This document shows positions 32,701 through 43,382 of a DNA stretch of 64,000 nucleotides, one piece after another. Each line of letters starts with the position of its first letter. Position 1 is the stretch's first letter. The position numbers were made by a program, and so were the translations under genes. The notes below the pieces were generated by a model. That model saw only the letters and a program-made list of their open reading frames with translations, searched no databases and was not told the DNA's origin. The DNA is from Folioceros fuciformis (lineage: Eukaryota; Anthocerotophyta; Anthocerotopsida; Anthocerotales), in contig JBNGIO010006185.1 in the NCBI GenBank assembly GCA_049999805.1, positions 199,775 through 263,774 of the forward strand, written 5' to 3'.

Positions 32701-32996
32701 CCTACAACAATCTGTCAGGACCCATCCCAGGCACACCCAAATTCTCCCGCTTTGAGGAGTGGTCATTTGTGGGCAACCCCAACCTGTGCGGCCCTCCTCT
32801 CCACTCTCAATGTAAGCTTCCACCAGCAGGTCAAGCTCCCCTAGCCCCGCCTTCATCTCCACAACCAGCATCCCAGTTCATGCTAGATTCCATCTCACTG
32901 GCAGGCTTCTGTGTGGGATTTAGCGTGGCCTTCATCACCACCCTGAGCTTCCTTCTCTTCACCCACAGGGGATGGTCGTACATCAACGTATTGTAG
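29766..32996 (+). CDS. Leucine-rich repeat receptor-like protein (RLP, no kinase)
   Basis: Two exons: 29766-29934 encodes a signal peptide (MSRFQMWMLLLALICC), and 30250-32996 the rest, joined in phase 1, giving about 971 residues. The mature part has an LRRNT region (LLELKASVTKDPSGVLRSW, CTWEGIQC), about 25 plant-type LRRs with LxGxIP motifs, an island-like insertion with TTKGTIQNYTRLYYSTT before the last four LRRs, a Cys-pair cap (NPNLCGPPLHSQC), a Pro-rich juxtamembrane stretch, one transmembrane helix (GFCVGFSVAFITTLSFLLF) and a ten-residue tail. Lacking a kinase, RLPs usually signal through a partner such as SOBIR1-like kinases, in immunity or development; the ligand is unknown. A single-exon reading would start at 30228 without a signal peptide, and the two-exon model is better. 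Confidence 0.9.
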
Positions 32997-33026
32997 TGGA
33001 TAGCGTTTATACAGTACATACAACAA

Positions 33027-33028
33027 TA
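33027..33028. other. TA target duplication, left
   Basis: TA dinucleotide directly before CAGCCAAACCC, the left end of the pogo-like element; the matching TA is at 35606-35607. Confidence 0.75.
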
Positions 33029-33050
33029 CAGCCAAACCCTCTAATTGGGA
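33029..33050 (+). repeat. Left terminal inverted repeat of the pogo-like element
   Basis: CAGCCAAACCCTCTAATTGGGA; aligns with the complement of 35584-35605 with one indel and a few mismatches. Confidence 0.8.
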
Positions 33051-33320
33051 CGGGACCCCTATAAATGGGACGCCCGAACTCACTCCCTTGAATGTGTTAC
33101 GTTAAATGGGAAGCCTCTTTAATTTGTAAATGTGCTACGTTAAATAGAAATTTTTTAATTTATAAATGAAAATATATTTTCCAAACATTTAATGTAAGTA
33201 TATCTTTATAAAAAAAAGAAAATATATATTTTAAAATAAAAAATTAAGAAAATTATTTTATTGAGATTAAATCATAAGTTATTGAGATTATATCAAGTTA
33301 AAGGCTATCGAGATTATATC

Positions 33321-33432
33321 ATAAAACATAGACCGTCATCGAGATTGGGCCTATATATGTAGTAGTTCTGTACACTATAAAACATAGACCGTCATCGAGA
33401 TTGGGCCTATATATGTAATAGTTCTGTACACT
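33321..33432. repeat. 56-bp direct duplication inside the pogo-like element
   Basis: Two copies of a unit with ATAAAACATAGACCGTCATC and TTGGGCCTATATATGTA, adjacent and almost identical. Confidence 0.85.
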
Positions 33433-33682
33433 ATGCTTTGTGATCAGAAGTATTTCCTAGTACATAAGTTGTTTCATTACAAGTTGTCTTTATGGTATTG
33501 TGAGTTGTGTTATGGTGTTGTAAGTTGTTATGTTGCTATGAAATATTTGGTATGTGTTCCTTTCCCATTCTCTTTGACGTGGAGGAACAATGCTGCCTTA
33601 GCCACCGCGCAAGCATGCTACCTTAACAAAGTAATAAAAGAAAGAGGTTTGCAAATATTATGTCCAACACTCTTGCACACTT

Positions 33683-33782
33683 NNNNNNNNNNNNNNNNNN
33701 NNNNNNNNNNNNNNNNNNNNNNNNNNNNNNNNNNNNNNNNNNNNNNNNNNNNNNNNNNNNNNNNNNNNNNNNNNNNNNNNNN
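33683..33782. other. Assembly gap (100 N)
   Basis: One hundred undetermined bases inside the pogo-like transposon. The sequence to the left (33422-33682) is largely repeated to the right (33784-34100). Confidence 0.99.
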
Positions 33783-34010
33783 TATACACTATGCTTTGTG
33801 ATCAGAAGAATTGTTCCTAGTACATAAGTTGTTTCATTGTACAAGTTGTGTTATGGTGTTGTAAGTTGTGTTGTTTTGTGATCAGAAGAATTGTTCTTCG
33901 TACATAAGTTGTTTCATTGTACAAGTTGTGTTATGGTGTTCTGAGTTGTTGTCTTGCTGTGAGATATTTTGTACGTGTTCCTTACCCATTCTCTTTGACG
34001 TGTAGGAACA

Positions 34011-35353
34011 ATGCCGCCCAAGCTGCCGCGCAAGCATGCTACTCTAACAAAGCAACAAAAGAAAGAGGTTTGCGAATATTATGTCCAACAATCTTGTACA
34101 CTTAAGAAGTTGACTAAATGGACAACAGAGAAGTTTTCAATAGCAGCTTCTAAAAGTACATTATCTAGGATTGTGAATGACAAAGACAAATGGTTGGACC
34201 CTGCCATTGGTCCAACAACTAATATGGCAGGAATGAGGGATAGACGAGTCGTATGCCCACAAGTTGATCAGGTAGTACACGTTTGGGCTCTTGCAATCCA
34301 AGCTCAAGGTGCCACAATTTAAAATGACTTGCTTCGTGAGATGGCTTCCAAATTCCATGAGAGGATTCTTGAAGATGAGATACCGAAAATGACATACCGT
34401 AGAGGTTGGGTTGCTTGCTGCAAAAAAAGGTATAATTTTAAATCATTTGTCAAATATTGAGAGGCAGGAAGTGTTGACAATACAGGAGCAATGAAGGTAG
34501 CTATTAGAGAGCTGCAACTTCAAGTTCTTGATTATGGAGCTGCAACTGTTGTTAATATGGATGAGACTGGTCTTTTCTTTTGAGCACCGCCGAACAGGAC
34601 ACTTGCAACAATGCATGTTGCTGGACGGTAGCAATTTAAGGACCGATAAACAATTGGACTGACAACAAATGTTGATCGATCTTGCAAGTTGCCACCTTCT
34701 GTGATAAACAAATATCTTAGGCCTCGTGCTTTTTCGTCAGGAATGTTCAAAATCCCGAGAATTGAATATTATCTGGTCTGCAAACCAAAAGGCATGGATG
34801 ACAATAGAGCTATTTGAGAAGTTTTTGTAAGAATTTGATTAGAGGATGGTTGCATTAGGGCGGACTAGAGTGTTACTTATAGTGGATAATTATCCTGGGC
34901 ATCGGTTTGGTGATGTAGCTCAATTGCATGTTACAAATGTGGTTTTCTTTCCACCCAATGTGACAAACGTATATCAACCTTTGGACCAGGGGATCATCCG
35001 TTCTTTCAAGGCTCAGAATCACAAGTTGATGATTTTGTACCAATACAACCAAATCATAGACAATGCAGCTTGATATATTTGGTTGCATTGAGGAGGATGA
35101 AGGATTGGAGACTATGTATATTCCTACAGAGGACAAAATATGACAAGTATTAATGCCATCGCCTGTCAATGAGGAGGGTGAGGAGAATGATACAGCATCA
35201 GTGGAGACCTTAGTGCCAGGACCATGTATGACAAAGGATGCTGTAGATAATGTTATGAAGATAGAGAAGATGTTTTTGGAAGAGATGCCATATAATACTC
35301 TTGATGCTTTCAAGTTGGATTCTCGGCTGGAAAAATATATTGCTAGTCATTAG
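34011..35353 (+). pseudogene. pogo/Tigger-like transposase pseudogene
   Basis: The first 103 codons are intact and begin MPPKLPRKHATLTKQQKKEV, a CENP-B/pogo-like helix-turn-helix with TLSRIVNDKDKW. After a stop, DDE-domain pieces continue in broken frames: VNMDETGLFF (first Asp), VLLIVDNYPGH (second Asp) and NVYQPLDQGIIRSFKAQN (third Asp region). Each catalytic neighbourhood is recognisable, but several stops and frameshifts separate them. The family produces cut-and-paste transposition at TA sites; this copy is dead. Confidence 0.9.
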
Positions 35354-35583
35354 ATGAAAGCAACTCAGTATCAATCAAGGATTGATGATTATTTTAACCC
35401 GGTTGGCAGCTATGGAGTATGAAGGAGCATTTTGGATTTTTTTTAAACTTTTTAGAAGCTTTTAAACTCTTTCCAATTTTTAATTTAAATAATTTTTTTA
35501 TTTTTTAAACATTTTAATTTTCAAAAAAATGAAAATGCCTAAATGGAACCCTCTAAATGGAAGGATTTTTACTACTCCCAATT

Positions 35584-35605
35584 CCCGATTAGAGGGGTCT
35601 GACTG
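35584..35605 (-). repeat. Right terminal inverted repeat of the pogo-like element
   Basis: Complement of the left terminal repeat with one extra C; followed by TA at 35606-35607. Confidence 0.8.
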
Positions 35606-36292
35606 TAGCTAGTTGTGTGCATCACTGGGAGGCGGCGGGACCGTCTCACACACAAACCAAGAAAAATGACGCACCCGGATGACGTCGTTGACAGGCTTGG
35701 CGCACCACATTCACGTACATATTCCTCATTTTCTAGCAATACCATGATTTTCCGTACAGCGTGTCGGCAAAAGTGCCAGGGAACTGACGGCCTTCCAAAG
35801 GCACCACGATCCAGTAGCCGACACGTGGATCTCTGCTTTCTCCGATGAGGCGCCCACAAAGAGCAACGGTGATCGGCACCGCGACACGAGGCGCCGGTTG
35901 CTTTCCAAAGCTGCAAATTTAGGAGCTCAGTGCTGTTATGTATGTGCAAGAGACGTTTGCTTCTTTCTGGTGTCTTAACGCGTCAAGAACTGTGCTGCAT
36001 TGATGTCTTGTGGTAGAATCGAGGAATTAAATCGTCTGGAACCAGATTGTGAGAAGCGCGGTCGTGGAGAGCTTGCCAGACGAGGATCCGGTGTTGGGCT
36101 GAGTGGCTCGAGGTGCCATCAGCTCTGAGTGATCTTGCGGAGGATGGGACATGCTAGGAGGAGAGACAGAGTTGTTTGGTGGAGACTTGTGTTGCTGTGG
36201 AGGATTTGTCGTCAGGAGAGGAGCACGTTTGCTCTGGACTTCAGGGTCTGTTGATTCCAGAAGCCTCGGGCCATGTCCTGGTTGGGGACTTA

Positions 36293-36336
36293 GCAGGCAG
36301 GCAGGCAGGCAGGCAGGCAGGGAGGCAGACAGGCAG
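36293..36336. repeat. (GCAG)n/(GGCA)n tetranucleotide microsatellite
   Basis: About seven perfect GCAG units followed by imperfect ones, in the presumed 5' UTR or promoter of the OSCA-like gene, ending about 45 bp before its start codon. Confidence 0.85.
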
Positions 36337-36381
36337 ATTCAAGAAGTCGGGTAAATCCCGTCCTAGCTGAGCTCGACCACC

Positions 36382-39300
36382 ATGTCTGGGCTCTCGGAGC
36401 TCGGCACATCTGCCCTAATCAATGGGTTGACATGTGTGGGATTCCTCGTCACTTTCTCATTCCTCAAGAACCAGCCCATGAACTCTCGAGTCTATTTTCC
36501 GGCCTGGTATCGGAAGGGGCACCGGGTTGGAGAGGCTAGTGCATGTAGTACAAGGTTGCGGAAGTATCTGAATCTTGATGTGAAGAGCTATTTGCATGCC
36601 TTTGATTGGGTGAAAGCGTGCTACCGTATGCCGGAATCTGAGCTCATAGAACATGCTGGCCTTGACGCAGTTGTCTTCCTTCGAGTCTTCGTAGTGGGGT
36701 ATGTGGGTTTTCCGAATTGTGCATGAGCCCGCACTGTGTGTCATTTTCTCGCATGCTAGACCCAGCTTACGTTGATCTTTGGGCAGGTTGAAGATTTTTC
36801 TGCCAGTTGCGTTTTATTGCTTTCTTATCCTTGTGCCCATCAACCACACTGACAACGGGCTTGAGACCTACCGCGCTTCCCACGCTGATTTCGTGTATAC
36901 TGATCTGGACAAGCTGACCATCGCAAATGTAAACGATGGGTCAAGGAGGTTAGTTGTGTTTGTCCGGTGTGATCTGCAGAATGTGCATCGTGCATGAGAA
37001 AGAAGGACATGAAAACTGTCTTGAATCAGTCAGCATTTACCTGTGTCCCGTGCAGGTTGTGGGCGCATCTCATGTCAGCTTACCTTTTCACTGCATGGAC
37101 ATGTCTGGTTCTGTACATAGAGCTTCAAAAAGTAGTAGCACTACGATTCCAGTTTCTGGCTTCACAGCCCCGTCGGCCTGATGAGTTCACTGTAAGCTGT
37201 ACGGGCGGGAAACATGATCACTGCCAAGTGACTAGATGGGATTGTTGTTTGGAAATTGACGAACTGCTTGGTGCAGATTCTTGTCAGACAGGTGCCTAAG
37301 GACAAGGACGAATCTCTGAGTCTTCAAGTGGAGCATTTTTTTAGAGTGAACCATCCTGAACATTACGGTTTCCATCAGGTTTGCCAGATGCACTTTCTGT
37401 TGCTTGATCAGCTTCTACTTGCTGCAGACTTCCTCTCTGCCCTCGCTCAGTTATAACTGGTCCACTATGTGCTACAGGTTGTGTACAATGCTGGGAAATT
37501 GGCTGGCCTGCTGGCTGAGAAAGACAGTAACGAGAATAAGCTAGTCTATCTGGAAGCGAAGTACAGAAAGTCATCGAAAAGACCTACGAGAAGGGTAACT
37601 CTCGGTCTCCCTTTCATTCCCCTGTGCAATGCTCAGTACGCATTTCAGAATTGAGAGCAATGTGTTACGCAACCTTTCTTCGTCAGGCTTGCGTGTGATG
37701 CTAGCCCGTCTTGTGAAGCTAATGCTGAAAAGGCGTATCTGACTTTGCAGATGGGGTTCTTGCATCTTTTTGGGGAGGAAGTGGATCGGATCGACGAGTT
37801 GAAAGCAGAGATCACAAGATTATCTTCTGAGGTACGGTAAACCCACGGAAGACTCATATTTCCAGCCCTCCGACGCAAGTGTTGAATGCGAGAAGTTGTG
37901 GTACAATGCATGCAGATTGCTGAAGAACGGAGGAATGTGCTCCAAAACACCGATCACATCATGCCTGCTGCTTTTGTCACTTTTCTGACACGATGGGGAG
38001 CTGCTGTTTGCGCCCAAACTCAGCAAACTCGTGATGCAACCACATGGCTAACACATTGGGCGCCAGAGCCACGTGACGTGTATTGGCCAAACCTGGCAAT
38101 CCCCTATGTTAGCCTAAGTTCTCGCAAAGTTGGGACGCGGGTTGTTGTATTTTTCGTGGTCGTCTTCTTCATGTTCCCAGTTACCTTTGTTCAGTCAATG
38201 GCCAACTTGGATGGAATCGAGAAGAAGGTGCCATTTCTGAAATTCATCGTCAAGCAGTGAGTGATCTATGCCTCTTACTTTCATACTGGGTGCGTTGCGT
38301 TCAGCTACCGCTTCCTTCACATTCGTTTTGAGCAAGATCCAGCAGGTGCCGGCAGATTGTTAGCCTTCATCTTCCACCAAAACTGATGAGGGGCACTGTG
38401 TGTTGACAGGAAATTCATCAACTCAGTCCTGCAGGGATTTTTGCCTGGCCTTTCGTTGAAGATATTTTTGCTCATCATCCCGTTTATTCTGATGATTCTC
38501 TCAAAGATCGAAGGGCATGTCTCGAGGTCAAAACTGGATCTGAGTACCTCAGGAAAATACTTTCTGGTTATGGTGGTGAATGTGTTCCTCGGTAATGTCA
38601 TCGTTGGAACTGCGTTTCAGCAGCTGAAGCAGTATGTGGAGGCACCACCTGCGTAAGCACAAATCTTGGAACCCTGACGGTCAGTCTCTTACCCTCCTTC
38701 TCCACTTGGTAACGGGTGTTTTCCATCATTGTGCAACAGGATCCCTTCAACTCTGGGAAAGGCGATACCGTCAAAAGCCATCTTTTTCATGACCTACATC
38801 ATGGTGGATGGGTGGTCCAGCTTAGCGGGAGAGCTCCTACGTCTGTTTCCCCTTCTCATCTTCCAAGCAAAGGCTGCCGTCTTCCTCAGAACAGAGAAGG
38901 ACTTGGATGACGCGACCCCAGCAGGCAATGTCTGTTATGAAACAGTGTTTCCACAACTGGGGCTGTACTTTCTGCTTGGATTGGTCTACTCCACAAGTTC
39001 ACCTCTCATTCTGCCATTCCTTATCTTCTTTTTTGCCTTCGGGCATATGACCTACCGGCACCAGGTGCGATGTTAGTCTTTCTCAGCTCCTCTTCAAACT
39101 TGCTTAGCATGTGTCTTCCCTTACCGTACTGACCATGTGTTATGCATAACACACGAACACACAGATCATCAATGTCTACGAGCCGGAGTACGAGACTGCA
39201 GCCTCCTTCTGGCCACATATCCATCATCGCATTATTGCTTCTTTGATCATCATGCAGATCACTCTGGTTGGGCTTTTCTCCATCAAAAAGGCTCCATTGA

Positions 39301-39723
39301 CAACGCCCTTTTTGCTCCCACTACCTTGTATCACTCTTTTGTTCTTTTGGTATTGTCGTAACAAGTTTGAGCCAGCTTTCAGGCGCTATCCTTTACAGGT
39401 CAGTACACCTTGCTTGTGAAGTCCAACTCTACCGCTAAAATTCTGTCCAATGCTCAGCACCCAGATGTGTGAACTCTTTGCAGGAAGCAAAGGTGAAGGA
39501 TACACTTGAGCGCCGTCGTAAACCTCTTCTAGATCCTGCAGTTGATATGGTCGACGCCTACATGGACCCAGCGTTGAAGGCAGCTTGTGATGAAGTAGGC
39601 ATCGACATGAATCACCTCGAGGAAGGAAACGCAGATGGTCCACCATTAGTGCCTATTAGGAAAAGAACACGGACACCTGATGTAAGTCAGGATGCTGACA
39701 CTGAGAGAAAGCAACCATGTTGA
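36382..39723 (+). CDS. OSCA/CSC1-like mechanosensitive (hyperosmolality-gated) cation channel
   Basis: Eleven exons with consistent phases (36382-36698, 36787-36948, 37056-37191, 37277-37378, 37478-37594, 37751-37831, 37916-38256, 38410-38652, 38740-39064, 39165-39398, 39484-39723) give 765 residues, the usual size of plant OSCA proteins. Order: a late-exocytosis-type N-terminal region with TM0-2 (exons 1-3), the cytosolic domain (VRQVPKDKDESLSLQVEHFF, a YNAGKLAGLLAEK linker, RPTRRMGFLHLFGEEVDRID), then the RSN1_7TM/DUF221 pore region (WGAAVCAQTQQT, FFMTYIMVDGWSSLAGELL, EPEYETAASFWPHIHHR). The C-terminus is a short charged tail. OSCA channels pass Ca2+ and other cations in response to membrane tension. 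Introns are 84-156 bp. I see no lesion; the exact OSCA clade cannot be set by eye. Confidence 0.95.
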
Positions 39724-40266
39724 GTTTACATGATTTATGGTTTTTGCTCCGTATCGAGAGGAAATTCCTCGCTCTCGACTCGAGCGCTGAACTCGATCTG
39801 ATAGCGAATTACACAGCGTAACCGAAGGCTCCCTAGGCTGCGACAACCCGGAAGGGAAAGCTGTGTACAAGACAAACGAGAAGGAATCGAGAGAAGGAAC
39901 GAACCGGAGGATCGCATAGCCTGGCGACTCTCTCCAGGGCCGCAAAATCTTCACAGGCAGGGAGTTCACGAGCCGGAGAACAGGAAAAAGTACACACATC
40001 CAAATTTATTTCTGCTTTGCACATACATCATGATGATCAGGCCAGTTAGGGCATTGACAAAATTGCATACAGATGGAGAACCTGGACACGAGTTCTCCGA
40101 GAAGCTTGTTATGAACATGGCTGTTGAAAAAATTGGAAGGGAGAGGAGAGACCGTGTAGCCATCGTCTTCCAGGGGCTGAAGAAAATGGACACGGGCAGA
40201 GAATTCGCCTGCTGAATTTTAAAAGAAGTTTGACAAATACAGAGGAGGAAAGCAAGCCAAGCCATT

Positions 40267-41064
40267 CTAACGAGTGAATCCGACTTTGTCCGCATACTCA
40301 AATTGAGCAGCGAGGCGATCGAGCTGGCCCTTGACACTCATGTCGATGGAAGAGGAGCCGTCCTTCCCGTACTTGATTATGAAGCCTGCAATGAGAGAAG
40401 GATCGATGACGTTCTTCAACCTGACATTCTGAGCTCCGCTGAGAGATTGAATCTTCTTGGCAATAAGAGCTAGCTGGCTGTTTTGAATTTTCACGGCAGA
40501 GGTGACCACGGCGGCCTGAGTGTTTGTGAGCACGTTGTAAAGGACCTCGAACTCCTTGACAATGTCCTTGATGAGACCTATCCTCTTCTTGTCCACCAGG
40601 AGATACAGGAAGCTGAGCGTGTACTGGTTGAAGCGCGCATCCTTGGCCAGCTTCGCAAGCACGTCCTTCTTCTTCTCATCCGGCACCACAGGGCTCACCA
40701 AAAAGTCGAACACCTCAGGATCCTCCAACACAGAGGCCACCTTGTCCACGTCCTCGTTCACCTTGTCCAAAGTGCTGGTAGACTTGGCCAAGTCCGCCAA
40801 AGCACCCGCATAGCCTGCCGCTGCGGAGTCCGCCGCCATGCACACAACAGCACGGTGTCCCGAGCTCTTCCCTCTCGCTACCGGCACCTTGGAAGCCACC
40901 GCATTACGACTACGGCATAGAAAGCCGGCGCGGAGACTTGCCACCGGCCTCGCTCCTACCGAAGCCCGGACAGAAGTCCCGGAACAAGACGCCACAACAT
41001 CCACTCCCTTGGCCGGAGCTACACAAAACCTCCTCGACGCAACAGACTGCAGCAAAGCATCCAT
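40267..41064 (-). CDS. ATPD: Chloroplast ATP synthase delta subunit
   Basis: An intronless nuclear gene of 265 residues. The delta subunit (OSCP homologue) connects the stator stalk to the top of CF1 in the thylakoid. Roughly the first 75 residues form a transit peptide rich in Ala, Ser, Val and Arg, ending near RAVVCMAADS. The mature part starts AAAGYAGALADLAKSTSTLD and contains LVSPVVPDEKKKDVLAKLAK and the C-terminal LIAGFIIKYGKDGSSSIDMS followed by GQLDRLAAQFE, all characteristic of the family. Start: the ATG at 41064 (MDALLQS); an upstream extension exists only with a non-ATG codon. It is divergent from the RING gene at 41838. Confidence 0.95.
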   Translation of the reverse strand: MDALLQSVASRRFCVAPAKGVDVVASCSGTSVRASVGARPVASLRAGFLCRSRNAVASKVPVARGKSSGHRAVVCMAADSAAAGYAGALADLAKSTSTLDKVNEDVDKVASVLEDPEVFDFLVSPVVPDEKKKDVLAKLAKDARFNQYTLSFLYLLVDKKRIGLIKDIVKEFEVLYNVLTNTQAAVVTSAVKIQNSQLALIAKKIQSLSGAQNVRLKNVIDPSLIAGFIIKYGKDGSSSIDMSVKGQLDRLAAQFEYADKVGFTR

Positions 41065-41837
41065 ATCTGCCGCTGCGACGCCGTCCCAACAAGCTAGCGC
41101 CCGAGGCAGACCAGGTCGTCGCAACACCGAGGCGGCTCAGATCCGATCCCTAGCAACGCATATCCAGATCCTCCCCTTCCGGTCCGCAAAATGCAAGCGT
41201 CCGGCTTCGACAATTTTCTCTCAGCTACGGGATACAGCAGGCCTGATCAGGGCGGAGGGAAAGCAAGCGATGGCGGACGTGAGGCAGACAGCGCCGCGGA
41301 TAGGGCCCTGGATCATGCTGGCATGGCGTGCTCTGTGTGGACGGGATAATGCTCTCGGGCAGGCCTCCTCTCCGCTGCCGCCATTTGGCGCTGCTGTCAG
41401 AGCATCAATCGACATTGCGAACTGGGGAGTCTAGAAATGACCTACCCGGAACCGGGACGGCTACCGAAACCGCAGCTAATGTACCCGCTCACGGTTACCG
41501 TAACCCCACCCCGGGCACGGTAACCTGGCCCGAGAGTCGGACCACTACCACACCGCTTCAACCACCACTTCACTTCCCGGTCCACTAGACGCGGATCACC
41601 CGCCGCGCCTGGTACTCTGATCCTGATCGGGACCGTCTTCCCGTCTCTCTCGACAGGACCCTTCGTTCCCCGCGTCGACAGAAACCGGATCGCCGTCGAT
41701 CCCTTCTCCAGCGCCTTCAGTCAAGTCGTCTGTATCAACACCAGTGCTGCTGCATTCAGAGTGAGAGCAGCGGACGTAGTGCCGTCATTCATGTTCCAGC
41801 CCATCCCACAGGACCCAGAGCTGCAAGGGGGAACAGA
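41065..41837. promoter_or_regulatory. Intergenic region between divergent atpD and RING genes
   Basis: About 770 bp, GC-rich, that must contain both promoters. It includes ACGGTTACCG/ACGGCTACCG-like and CGGTAACC repeats around 41450-41530. No TATA box is obvious. No gene is supported. Confidence 0.4.
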
Positions 41838-42722
41838 ATGCCTTCAGGCCTCCCGGACCCGCTGGTGGAACTATGCCCGCTCTGCTACACCGTTCTGAAC
41901 GACAAACTATGGGCCACAATGGGGGAATGCAGCCACTCGTACCATCTGAAATGCCTGCTCTCGGCCTTCATCAGCGAGGACGCCCACAACTCCGAGTACG
42001 TAATCTGCCCGGCATGCAGGCTAGCAGTAGTCAGCGGCAGCCCAGCATCCGAACGGCGGCTACGGAAGAAGCTCAACATCGCAGATCCCCCACCAGATCT
42101 TCAGCACATCCACGCGCCTAAATGGAAGCTGAAATCTCAGCAGCAGGCCACAGGACACAGACCCCAGACCTCCGGGCCCGTGCTGCCCCCCCGTCCCCGA
42201 CCCCGGTTCCCCGGCACCGGCTCCAGGCAACGCTTCTTCAAACAGGTGGTGGGCAGCCACAAGGGCGATGGAATGTCCACCAGACTCCCACCGGGCCCGG
42301 TGAAGCTGCAGCCCCGGCCGCCCATCTCGGTATCAGAGCTCATGGGCAGGCCCAGATCCCTCCCACGCAGCATGGGACGCGTCCAAGCGAGCACCCATCC
42401 ACGAACTCTAACCAATTCCCGCTCCCATCTGAGGCACCCGTTTCTCCAGCAAGCAGGCCATGGCCTCGGGCATGGGCTCGGGCATGAGTCCCCATGGGCT
42501 GATCCAGGCCTGGGGAGCGCTGACGAAGAGCCCGCCTGGTCTGATCTCAACTTGTCCACAGAAGCAAGTGCCGGGACAGGCATTACCAGGCCCAGAGTCA
42601 GGCCCCGGAACTTGTTCAAAATCCACCGACCCATCAAGAGGAGAAACTATCTGGCCAGACATGCTGCCATCGTTCGCCGGCAACGAGCCGCAGCCCACTT
42701 CGACTCGTCCCTCGACCCTTAG
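41838..42722 (+). CDS. RING-type zinc finger protein with basic, Pro/Arg-rich tail
   Basis: An intronless gene of 294 residues. The N-terminal RING-like finger (residues 11-60) has CPLCYTVLND, GECSHSYHLKCLLSAF and ICPAC, the spacing of an H2-type RING, which normally binds an E2 in ubiquitin transfer. The rest is low-complexity: Pro/Arg-rich, with a GHGLGHGLGHES repeat and a basic C-terminal segment (KIHRPIKRRNYLARHAAIVR) that may direct it to the nucleus or bind nucleic acid (inference). No second known domain. A second RING-like gene follows on the same strand at 43383. Confidence 0.8.
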   Translation: MPSGLPDPLVELCPLCYTVLNDKLWATMGECSHSYHLKCLLSAFISEDAHNSEYVICPACRLAVVSGSPASERRLRKKLNIADPPPDLQHIHAPKWKLKSQQQATGHRPQTSGPVLPPRPRPRFPGTGSRQRFFKQVVGSHKGDGMSTRLPPGPVKLQPRPPISVSELMGRPRSLPRSMGRVQASTHPRTLTNSRSHLRHPFLQQAGHGLGHGLGHESPWADPGLGSADEEPAWSDLNLSTEASAGTGITRPRVRPRNLFKIHRPIKRRNYLARHAAIVRRQRAAAHFDSSLDP

Positions 42723-42853
42723 CCCAAAGCATCCTCTCATCTTCATCAGGCATTGAGTTGTGTTTCACAAACAGAACTTCCTGTATCGCCGCCCATGCCA
42801 CCTCCTTACCAGAAACCCACTCTTTTCCACCTCCTTTTCTTCCCTTCCTTCTG

Positions 42854-42950
42854 CAGGTGAGCAGTCAAGGATTGTCACACACAGATTGATTGATTTGCAC
42901 AGCCAGGTGAGCAGTCAAGGATTGTCCCACACAGATTGATTGAATTTCTG
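42854..42950. repeat. 50-bp direct duplication
   Basis: Two adjacent copies of CAGGTGAGCAGTCAAGGATT followed by GTCNCACACAGATTGATTGA, downstream of the RING gene stop codon, probably in its 3' region. Confidence 0.85.
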
Positions 42951-43281
42951 TGCAAGCACAGCCCATCATCGAATTTTGTGCTTGTTTTCTTTCCATACTT
43001 TGAGGCCATTAGAATGAATTGGAAGCTTTCCACTCACCGCAACACAAAACCATGCGGTTTGAGAAAACCAAGAATCCAACACGTTTTTTTGTAAGAAGAA
43101 ATCTTGAGAACTTAAAGGACTATGTACATGACAAGGCTTGAGTTCATCTTCACCTATTTCAAAAGCTGAGATCTATGGATCATGGACGCTATGTATCATG
43201 AATGACTTTAAGAGAAAAAATATAAAGAAAACCTTTTTATCAAGAGTATTATTTAAAATAAATTATTTTACAATTAAACTG

Positions 43282-43381
43282 NNNNNNNNNNNNNNNNNNN
43301 NNNNNNNNNNNNNNNNNNNNNNNNNNNNNNNNNNNNNNNNNNNNNNNNNNNNNNNNNNNNNNNNNNNNNNNNNNNNNNNNN
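43282..43381. other. Assembly gap (100 N)
   Basis: One hundred undetermined bases; the sequence to the right starts inside an open reading frame, so the start of the next gene is lost here. Confidence 0.99.
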
Positions 43382-43382
43382 G

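Larger units (their letters stand above)
33029..35605 (+). mobile_element. pogo/Tigger-like DNA transposon, decayed
   Basis: Terminal inverted repeats of about 22 bp (left CAGCCAAACCCTCTAATTGGGA; right end, complement strand, CAGTCAGACCCCTCTAATCGGG) flanked by TA on each side, as expected for the Tc1/mariner superfamily. Inside are transposase remnants and a partial duplication of the transposase 5' part on both sides of a 100-N gap. The flanking non-coding parts are strongly AT-rich. Many stops show it cannot move by itself. Confidence 0.88.
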
